This document shows, in pieces, positions 62,201 through 64,000 of a stretch of 64,000 nucleotides of DNA (position 1 is its first letter; every line of letters begins with the position of its first letter). The position numbers and the translations under genes are program-made. Under the pieces are notes generated by a model, which was not told where the DNA came from, searched no databases, and saw nothing but the letters and a program-made list of their open reading frames with translations. This DNA comes from Calliopum simillimum (taxonomy: Eukaryota > Arthropoda > Insecta > Diptera > Lauxaniidae): positions 130,599,287-130,663,286 of the forward strand of contig OX638369.1 of assembly GCA_951812925.1 (NCBI GenBank). The letters are read 5' to 3'.

Positions 62201-62696
62201 TTTGCAAGTTAATTTCCAAACGAAATGTTTGCTTCAATAAGCGTATAATAATTTATTTTCCAAACGTTTTTGTTTGTTGAGTCTATGTGATTTGGCGCAA
62301 CCCATGTTCTGAACCATATCAATATAGATATGGTCAACCGGTATTGGTTTTTTTTCTGTAGGTTTTATTAAAAAAGTTATTGCTCACTGAAAAGTCTTTA
62401 AAAACTTGGCATTGAGCAGTATTAATAATTTTTCTCTTAAGAAAGCAGAGTAAAAAAGTTGAACAGTAAATTTTGGAGAAAACTTATTTTTTTCTGGAGC
62501 TGTCTATATTCATAGATGCTATTTTGTAAAATTCACTTTTAATATTGTTTAAATACTTACCCCAACTCTCGAGTGTGCGGCCGAAGTAGGTGCCATCATC
62601 GCTATTGTAAATGGTTTTTTTAAAACCGAGCGATTCCTTTTTTTGTGGGAACTGAAACTCCACTGGAGTGAAAGTGGTGCCGTTATTTTTCGACAT
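26239..62696 (-). CDS. nrv1/nrv2: Na+/K+-ATPase beta subunit (nervana family), complete, 4 coding exons
   Basis: Exons in transcript order: 62696-62561, 29307-29050, 28959-28691, 26517-26239, with matched phases and a 313-residue product. Residues 1-45 are cytosolic (MSKNNG start, FGRTLESWGK before the membrane). A single membrane segment (about 46-70, FYIIFYIVLAAFVAICM) makes a type II protein. The ectodomain has the six Cys expected of beta subunits (FCSF, VCAV, PCSR, PCVF, VSCKG, ECRAW), NETH and NNSY/NTS glycosylation sites, the conserved YYPFLNQNGYLSPLVAVQF block and the C-terminal SVAFSILLD. The beta subunit folds and traffics the ion-pump alpha subunit and supports septate junctions. 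Fly nrv1 and nrv2 are close paralogues, and I cannot tell which this is; the end resembles my memory of nrv1, while the huge first intron recalls nrv2. No alternative first exon was found in the 33-kb intron. Confidence 0.92.
26944..27798. repeat. Long palindrome in nervana intron 3
   Basis: AAAAGCTTTCAAGAAAAAT-type sequence at 26948 and GGACCAGGGAATAAAATTTT at about 27010 recur inverted up to 27795. Internal 'ctcagag(g)c' and 'ctttttcgtaag' blocks also pair, so the arms are about 380 bp. The right end abuts dispersed repeat copy 2 exactly. No coding frame is present. Confidence 0.75.
27799..28560 (+). repeat. Dispersed GGGCGTGGC repeat, copy 2
   Basis: It has the same start (CACCCTACACCCAGGGTATA) and end (GCAGTGTAGGGTATTTATTT, then GGCCAAAAGTTGCTCCCTTA) as copy 1, without the nested MITE. 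A (CTGG)n run at 27930-27955 is expanded relative to copy 1. It lies in nervana intron 3, downstream of exon 3. Confidence 0.8.
29905..30450. repeat. Palindromic element at the start of nervana intron 1
   Basis: GGGTGGTTCAAAATTTTAAA at 29903 pairs with the 'ttttacaaatttgaaccagtc' end near 30450. Inner blocks (GAGAATATTTGATGCATC and GATGCATCAAATATTCTCTG; CAAAATGCTC and partner) are also mirrored. Related sequence occurs at 54470-54960. Confidence 0.7.
30709..30840. repeat. Decayed GGCCGTCCAT-type MITE fragment
   Basis: GGGGGCCATCAATTCATTAC followed by GTCACACGTT and a G-rich block resembles the end of the MITE at 41421-41761 and the 45180-45320 fragment. Only one end is clear. Confidence 0.4.
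30890..31190 (+). pseudogene. Non-LTR retrotransposon reverse-transcriptase tail, decayed
   Basis: The translation reads IFDSSVKSVLLYGCET, a stop where W is expected, then LMTKLQEFFNKCLRRILKV and TISNAELHQKCNQ. After a frameshift, GHTLRQPQGSRGRGRPK follows. This is the typical end of the reverse-transcriptase ORF in RTE-like and related non-LTR elements, downstream of the catalytic domain (the LLYGCETW and GRGRP landmarks). The stop, the frameshift and the missing 5' part make it a dead fragment. It is directly followed by dispersed repeat copy 3. Confidence 0.75.
31199..31832 (-). repeat. Dispersed GGGCGTGGC repeat, copy 3 (inverted)
   Basis: It starts with AACTAGTAAGGGTG and ends with CCCTGGGTGTAGGGTAT, so it runs opposite to copies 1 and 2. 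It shares the 'atatgggaggtgccacgccc' blocks, the (CCAG)n run and the GGAAGGACAAAGTGAATATA end. It lies in nervana intron 1, upstream of exon 2. Confidence 0.8.
31900..34342. repeat. Nested inverted-repeat complex
   Basis: The outer pair is AATATCGACGGCTCATATTC at 31900 against GAATATAAGCCGTCGATATA near 34321. A second pair lies inside: CGATACCTTAGAGCGCTATA with GTCCTATCTCCAC at 32108-32140, mirrored at 32788-32822. A third pair is CCAAAAGGCCTAGGTACCAT at 33129 against ATGGTACTTAGGCCCTTTGG at 33340. A block containing TTTTTGCGACATTTWAGTG is tandemly duplicated at about 32338-32535. Near 33610-33835 there are repeated CTTGGTCTTG/CAAGACCAAG motifs. No credible gene is present. Confidence 0.65.
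34506..35513 (-). mobile_element. Decayed Tc1-like DNA transposon with intact ends
   Basis: The terminal repeats AGGACTGCGATCGA at 34506 and its complement ending at 35513 are flanked by TA on both sides, as expected for Tc1/mariner elements; length is 1008 bp. On the minus strand one open stretch (about 34858-34612) encodes LKPFLREHQVSTFFRSDLAS ... NPPNCPQLTFQYIERCWALV ... KRELK, with the second catalytic Asp in SDLAS and a Glu in IERCW about 39 residues later. Upstream a helix-turn-helix-like part (KSIINILQDHPRWTFNRIA, CNAKKRADxRRL) has several stops. The first catalytic Asp could not be placed. Confidence 0.8.
34612..35340 (-). pseudogene. Transposase remnant of the Tc1-like element
   Basis: Reading the minus strand from 35340, the frame gives a DNA-binding-domain-like segment with stops after KSV and EGY and after CNAKKRAD, then a scrambled middle, then WFGKQSAVVAKGA-like and finally the clean 83-codon C-terminal part that ends in a stop at 34612. 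The pattern of scattered stops with one intact block indicates long decay, with no selection on the protein. Confidence 0.7.
35514..36800. other. Intron sequence without recognised content
   Basis: A/T-rich nervana intron 1 sequence. No repeat pair, transposase fragment or RNA gene was recognised. A long A run stands at 35906-35925. Confidence 0.4.
36804..36840 (+). repeat. Short (TACTTATG)n microsatellite
   Basis: ATGTACTTATGTACTTATG repeats about four times, immediately before the GTTCGGAACGGGCAAAAC start of the 424-bp repeat block. Confidence 0.7.
36841..38000. repeat. 424-bp tandem repeat with GTGGGCGG / CCGCCCAC blocks
   Basis: The motif ACAAGGTATTTGAATGAAAT with TTGGTA occurs at 37021, 37445 and (more diverged) 37869, exactly 424 bp apart each time. 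Each unit carries AAGTGGGCGGGAT, GTGCCACGCCCACTTTTTAA and GGGCGTGGCACCGCCCACAA. The third unit is truncated. Similar G/C-rich blocks in an A/T-rich body occur in the dispersed repeat family at 22695, 27799 and 31199, but those termini are absent here. Confidence 0.8.
38001..39719. other. Intron sequence without recognised content
   Basis: No supported gene. The minus-strand frame at 37998-38231 includes a Ser/Asp-rich run (SDSSADEDG) that might be a transposase scrap, but it matches nothing I can name. Confidence 0.35.
39720..41082. repeat. 1.36-kb near-perfect palindrome
   Basis: TATCACGGGTGTTCAAAACA followed by TTTTTTAACCCTCAAGTTGC at 39721 is mirrored up to about 41082. Pairing continues through GCGCCCGACGG, TAACATGC, the CGATCTATCAC block and the 'agagaacgcacgaaatttt' block, giving arms of about 600 bp around a centre near 40400. 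The 77-codon frame at 40273-40506 straddles the loop and has no recognised domain. Flanking TA is compatible with TA target sites. Confidence 0.85.
41421..41761. repeat. MITE with GGGCCGTCCATAAAA-type ends
   Basis: GGGCCCGTCCATAAAATACG with TCCGC at 41421 pairs with GCGGACGTCTTTTATGGACG with GCCCC ending at 41760. The 340-bp body has G-rich stretches (GGGAGAGAGGGGGGAGG) and no coding frame. Fragments with similar ends occur near 4090, 20570, 30710 and 45290. Confidence 0.8.
41762..42611. other. Intron sequence without recognised content
   Basis: A/T-rich, with a poly-A run at 42129-42147 and a short 'aatgaatgaatg' run near 42570. No gene or repeat pair was recognised. Confidence 0.35.
42612..43030. 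repeat. Palindromic MITE with TTAGGCCGGGTCAA ends
   Basis: TGTACATTAGGCCGGGTCAA at 42610 is mirrored at about 43011-43031. Arms of about 180 bp are nearly identical, so the same peptide frame (KVLHTKLQRNLRRLDIDFRP) appears on both strands. The loop is about 50 bp of A/T-rich DNA. The sequence just inside may allow a TA or ATTA target duplication. Confidence 0.85.
43450..44000. repeat. Inverted-repeat element with an internal tandem duplication
   Basis: TAGGGCCTTATTGCAAATAA and 'attctcgaaaa' at 43452-43486 are mirrored near 43940-43992 (TTTTCGAGAAT, then GATAAGGCCCATATTC). Inside, a unit of about 116 bp (a T run, TGTGCAAAATGTCAACGG, AAAGTCAGCATTGCAAAC) is repeated in tandem at 43655-43770 and 43771-43890. 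Confidence 0.6.
44790..45030. repeat. Small inverted-repeat element
   Basis: CCTTAACCGCCAAAAAGACT with TAACCGAT at 44795 pairs with ATCG...ATTAAGCCTTTTTGGCGG with TTAGGG at about 44995-45027. The 190-bp core is A/T-rich and non-coding. Confidence 0.6.
45180..45320. repeat. G/C-run fragment related to the GGCCGTCCAT MITE family
   Basis: A run of nine or more G at 45186 and a run of nine C near 45260 flank GTCATGACGCTAGGGGGCC and GTCCAGCGTCACTTTTTGTC. The right end reads AGCGTCACGGAGTTTATGGA followed by CAGCCCC, the complement of a GGGGCTGTCCATAAACTCCG end. Only the right terminus is clear. Confidence 0.5.
45321..46264. other. Intron sequence without recognised content
   Basis: No gene recognised. 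T-rich tracts occupy 45835-46000. Confidence 0.35.
46265..46746 (+). pseudogene. Jockey-like non-LTR reverse-transcriptase C-terminal fragment
   Basis: The first part (46265-46507) reads KRKPELIPQYNINFNNIPI, then WIQKVKYLGVILDPKMKLN and EHIPYVVNKINILIRLLYPF, followed by INRKSTHTISNKKLILKSIF and a stop. After a deletion the motif LKKLQVSQNKLL appears, and after a frameshift (46571-46746) NLPWFYSKNRLHTLADIEKI and later VPSDDFTNYLLS. The YLGVILD and QNKxLKxxxNLPWF landmarks are typical of jockey-clade elements. The part between them that usually contains a TYG/APVW motif is missing. Sense matches the plus strand, opposite to nervana. Confidence 0.78.
46745..47195 (+). repeat. Direct repeat of the retroelement 3' region
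   Basis: A segment of about 105 bp after the jockey-like stop (TTGATTAGGTTATTATTTTT, AAAAAGTCAAATAGGTTTTT, GTATTTATTTAAATATTT) at 46742-46850 recurs in the same orientation at 47085-47190, 343 bp later. The second copy lies inside the palindromic element 46871-47918. Confidence 0.7.
46871..47918. repeat. 1.05-kb inverted-repeat element
   Basis: CCATTGAATGCCATTATTCA with 'ttttatatgtaaaatgggctgctga' at 46873 pairs with 'tcagcagcccattttatata' and 'aatggcattcactgg' up to 47918. Arms are about 160 bp and include CGTGTCGTTTTCGAGATATC. The 720-bp centre contains a copy of the jockey-like 3' sequence and unassigned DNA. Confidence 0.75.
48215..48713. repeat. MITE with CGATACRTCCAACG ends
   Basis: CGATACATCCAACGTAAAAG at 48215 pairs with CTTTTACGTTGGACGTATCG ending at 48713. 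Internal AGTTACCAAC and 'ttaagttaccaactttt' blocks also mirror each other. A relative that keeps only the right half lies at 56290-56437. Confidence 0.75.
48714..52183. other. Intron sequence without recognised content
   Basis: About 3.5 kb of A/T-rich nervana intron 1 sequence. A (CTGT)n run is at 51148-51160. No supported gene, transposase fragment or long inverted pair was found. Confidence 0.4.
52184..53092 (+). mobile_element. Pogo/Tigger-like transposon remnant with inverted ends
   Basis: GTAAGGGAGGGAAATATGGA at about 52189 pairs with TCCATATTTCCCTCCCTTAC ending at 53088. Near the 3' end, the plus-strand frame 52701-52846 reads CNTLYSEDRSGEFWVEC and WSHEKCAECGSDIFICNFC, followed by a stop. 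This Cys/His pattern is the PHD-like C-terminal finger often found on pogo/jerky-type transposases. In-frame stops replace one Cys and interrupt the finger, and a transposase core is missing. The TGGACNACGTGGGTAATATG repeats near the ends add subterminal structure. Confidence 0.6.
53260..54466. repeat. 1.2-kb near-perfect palindrome
   Basis: AAAATTTTCACTCGTGACTC followed by CTCGACTAAATTTTGAGATA at 53263 is mirrored to 54466. Arms of about 570 bp stay paired through CAATCGATGTGTTTTGCAAT, GAATTGCTCTATCGTGTATA, the CACTTTTGTGTCTTTTTAGG block and ACCATTTCAAAATTCAGCCG, with the loop near 53855. The motif order matches other palindromes at 39720 and 59152. Confidence 0.85.
54470..54960. repeat. Fragment related to the 29905 palindrome
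   Basis: CAACTTTTTGTATGGATTTTGA-type sequence, AGTTCTGTAATTTTGGAGAT and the GGTTTGGGATGCATCAAATA block occur here as in 29905-30450. The latter block is present twice (about 54700 and 54828). Ends are unclear. Confidence 0.55.
54961..56289. other. Intron sequence without recognised content
   Basis: No gene recognised. A/T-rich with A runs at 55560-55600 and an (AAC)n run near 55676. Confidence 0.35.
56290..56437. repeat. Truncated copy of the CGATACRTCCAACG MITE
   Basis: TTGAAATTTGAAGGGCTGAG, TTTTTGAAGTTACAAC and TTGTTTTAACGAAAACAATA with the end TTGTTGGACGTATCGATATA match the element at 48215-48713, but the central part is missing. It lies just left of the palindrome that hosts the mariner. 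Confidence 0.65.
56480..57770 (-). mobile_element. Mariner transposon, full length but broken
   Basis: The 27-bp terminal repeats start CGAGGGCTGCTAGATATATT at 56480 and, inverted, CGTAGGCTGCTAGATATATT at 57770, with two mismatches. TA flanks both ends (56478-56479 and 57771-57772). The 1291-bp length is normal for mariner. The element sits within the left arm of the giant palindrome and so is younger than it. Confidence 0.93.
56546..57595 (-). pseudogene. Mariner transposase, frameshifted
   Basis: The ATG at 57595 opens MELTRKHFRAFIFHNFRRGL and a helix-turn-helix region, then VKNWFHEFNRGRRSLKDEFR and the linker, up to TGDKSWIYA (first catalytic Asp, with TGDES more usual). The frame then breaks near 57095-57150. 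The rest continues in other frames: KALRSKWSPVSSAKLVMW-type sequence, HHDNVISHTS (second Asp), PPYSLDLAPNDFFLFP (third Asp 34 residues after the second, so DD34D) and ENWFERMQKCINNAGEYFET, with a stop in place of Trp before EKCFENWF. All three catalytic Asp codons survive, but no single frame encodes the protein. Confidence 0.9.
58440..58680. repeat. G/C-rich apex of the giant palindrome
   Basis: GTAGGGGTAAGTGGGCGGCC, then CAGCGG-type sequence and GGCTTCGCTGCGGCCTTCGG occupy 58441-58545 and are mirrored at 58650-58745. The 100-bp loop between them is A/T-rich. The G/C content contrasts sharply with the A/T-rich arms, and the inner GGCCTTCGGCC is itself a small hairpin. Confidence 0.7.
59152..61066. 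mobile_element. 1.9-kb palindromic element inserted in the right arm of the giant palindrome
   Basis: CACGGTGGTTTTTAGAAAAA at 59153 and its mirror ending CCACCGTG at 61066 enclose arms of about 900 bp paired through TACCACCCGCGATTTTTTTC, GGACCCTTCTAGTATCAGAA, a (TACA)n-type microsatellite (59340-59450 and 60775-60890) and the GAATTGCTCTATTACTTCTG block. Frames such as PSFFLENSIKPITISFFLSE occur on both strands because of the mirror symmetry. The intact left arm of the host reads GTGTAAGCCAGCAGAGC, so the empty site was GCTCTGCTGGCTTACAC and 4-6 bp (CTGG, GCTGG or GCTGGC) were duplicated. Confidence 0.85.
59340..59455. repeat. TA/TACA microsatellite inside a palindrome arm
   Basis: ATACATATATATGTATATAC-type repeats end in a (CATA)n run. 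The mirror copy is at 60770-60890. Open frames rich in Tyr-Ile-Cys-Val across this tract are artefacts of the simple repeat. Confidence 0.75.
61222..61428. repeat. Small palindrome within the right arm of the giant palindrome
   Basis: TCATTGACTATATGAATCAT with AAAAGTTAGAACTTGGCCAT at 61222 is mirrored up to 61428. The left arm of the host reads GCATTCATTGACAGGTACAT at the corresponding place, so about 200 bp are extra in the right arm. The loop contains AAATTTATGAATTT repeats. Confidence 0.7.
61883..61952 (+). other. Decayed tRNA-Met-like sequence
   Basis: GGTCAGTTGATAAGATC forms a D-arm-like hairpin (GGTC/GATC). CTCATAA is an anticodon loop with CAT (Met). ATAGGTTCGATTCTTA gives a T-arm with a box B (GGTTCGATTC). 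The anticodon stem is mismatched and the acceptor stem (GGCACGT) has no 3' partner, so it is a pseudogene or the head of a tRNA-derived SINE. It lies in nervana intron 1, 610 bp from exon 1. Confidence 0.5.
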
Positions 62697-63211
62697 GACT
62701 GCTGACTGCCTATTGAGTTGTGTTAAGTGTGACTTATAAAGTTAACAATTTTCAGAGGAGTAATCCGTACAACTGCAAGGACTGGAAAATTTCGTCTAGG
62801 TAAACTGTATAAAATGAGGTCTTGGGTCAAAAGTTGAATCTTCCTATAAAGAATTTGTTGGTTTTTGGTTACTTAATTTTTAAAATTGGTATTTTTGCAT
62901 TATTTAGTTTGGTAGCATTTTTATCTTAAAAAGCACTTTTATTTTTAGTATTTTTTTGTTTGTTCTTTTTTAAACTTTATTCTTCTTTTTTATATAAAAA
63001 TATTATACGTAAAGTCACTCTTTTAAAGTATCACAAGACTGTGTAATATATTTATATCTTTTATGGCAATTATTACGTTCTTTTTTTCGTTTAATTACTT
63101 TTTTGCAGTGTTGCGGATTTTCACTTAAATAATTTATTCTTTGTATTTCTGTACTTTTTTTTGAATTCTTTTCTTTTTTTTTATATAATAAATTATTTAA
63201 GAGCGCTGCGT
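62697..63211 (-). other. Nervana 5' untranslated region or short upstream intron
   Basis: Between the ATG (62694-62696) and the candidate transcription start at 63244 there is T-rich sequence with no coding content. Whether it is one leader or contains an intron cannot be read from the sequence. Confidence 0.4.
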
Positions 63212-63250
63212 ACGTGCAGAACCCACGAAGTGAAATCAACGACTGAACTC
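63212..63250 (-). promoter_or_regulatory. Candidate Inr-DPE core promoter of the nervana-type gene
   Basis: On the minus strand GTTCAGTCG gives an initiator with A+1 at 63244. GCACGT at 63217-63212 occupies +28 to +33 and matches five of six DPE positions. The surrounding 63200-63340 is less A/T-rich than the rest of the window, as promoters often are. Motif match only. Confidence 0.35.
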
Positions 63251-64000
63251 TGTTGTCGCTGCTTTGCAGCTGCAACTTGTTTCGACTAATCCACGCTGAA
63301 GAGCAAGAAATCGCTACAACTCCGGTAGCTGATTTGGATGGAATCAACTAAATTGCTTAGACAACGTTTCCCTAACTGGACAGCTGTTGGTCAGCAAGTT
63401 TTAGACGTTTTTACGAAGGCAGCCCTGTTTGGTAGCACGGTGCTAACTGAATGTCTGAGTCTGTCGATTTGGCTAAACGGGAATGTAAAAAATATTTGTG
63501 GTTCTGTGGTGTTCTGCTTTGCGCTCGAGCAGACGGCGGCATTCCTCGTTTTTTCTGCTGACGTGTTACTCTCTGCCTCGCTACGGTTTTACTTTGAGTT
63601 TTCTCAATTTTGTTTTTCTTTCAGGCTCGCTCCAATGCTCCCCACTTCGGTGAGCAGCAGCATTACTCAAAAGTAATGAGAAGCAGCAATAAAAATAAAA
63701 AAGAAAACCAACAACCAACAACCAACAAACAAAACAACTGTTGCTTTGCTCTATTCGCCATCCGACGACCGAAATAGAGTACATCATACATATGGATGTG
63801 GATTATTTGAAGTTCTGACGCAAGTTCTGGAGGAGCATGTTGTGCTTTGTGATCCAACGTTGGAAATGCAAGAGTTGCCATTTTCAGAAAAAAAGCAAAG
63901 AGCGCAAAATGTAATCATCAAAAGTAGGTAGCTACTCTAATTTGAATACAATGACGCATTACTTGATAAAAAATAAAATGACTGATAAGTTTACTTGGAA
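63251..64000. other. Upstream flank of the nervana-type gene
   Basis: Less A/T-rich DNA with several short open frames on both strands (the longest 112 codons, 63338-63676, plus). None shows a family signature or splice-supported extension. An (AACA)n-type tract lies at 63700-63740. Confidence 0.4.

Noticed and set aside
63338..63676. 112-codon plus-strand frame near the right edge
   Set aside because: No domain, no splice partner and no family resemblance; it overlaps the probable nervana promoter region.

Overview
The window is AT-rich animal nuclear DNA with spliced genes, large introns and heavy transposable-element load. The three recognisable genes have close counterparts in flies: a LUBEL-type linear-ubiquitin ligase, a KIAA0513-like protein and a nervana-type Na+/K+-ATPase beta subunit. 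TCAGT initiators with DPE-like downstream elements also fit an insect. I infer a higher dipteran, possibly a tephritid fruit fly; the species cannot be fixed from this sequence alone.

Layout. 1-6359 (minus strand): twelve exons of the LUBEL-like gene, joined in one unbroken reading frame, with the 3' catalytic half beyond the left edge. 6360-18440: a gene-free interval dominated by two very large inverted-repeat structures, a 4.2-kb foldback element built on a 123-bp tandem array (10617-14827) and a 2.4-kb head-to-head pair carrying tRNA-like box B sequences (15811-18172). 18446-23724 (plus strand): the KIAA0513-like gene, seven coding exons, 576 codons. 23725-26238: shared 3' flank of two convergent genes. 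26239-62696 (minus strand): the complete nervana-type gene, four coding exons and 313 codons, whose first intron is about 33 kb. 62697-64000: its 5' flank with a candidate promoter.

The nervana first intron is a transposon landfill. It holds a Tc1-like relic, a jockey-like reverse-transcriptase relic, another non-LTR relic, a broken mariner with intact terminal repeats, a pogo-like relic encoding a zinc-finger tail, and at least eight long near-perfect palindromes. The most complex part (56472-61531) is a palindrome that was later invaded by a mariner in one arm and by a second 1.9-kb palindrome in the other; the intact opposite arm acts as a built-in empty site.

The three genes do not form a pathway. 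No unmistakably new biochemical system is visible. The most novel material is the family of long foldback elements, the higher-order structure of the 123-bp array, and an inverted pair of dispersed repeats bracketing nervana exons 2 and 3 that could favour back-splicing. Exon coordinates come from reading frames and GT/AG sites, without transcript evidence.
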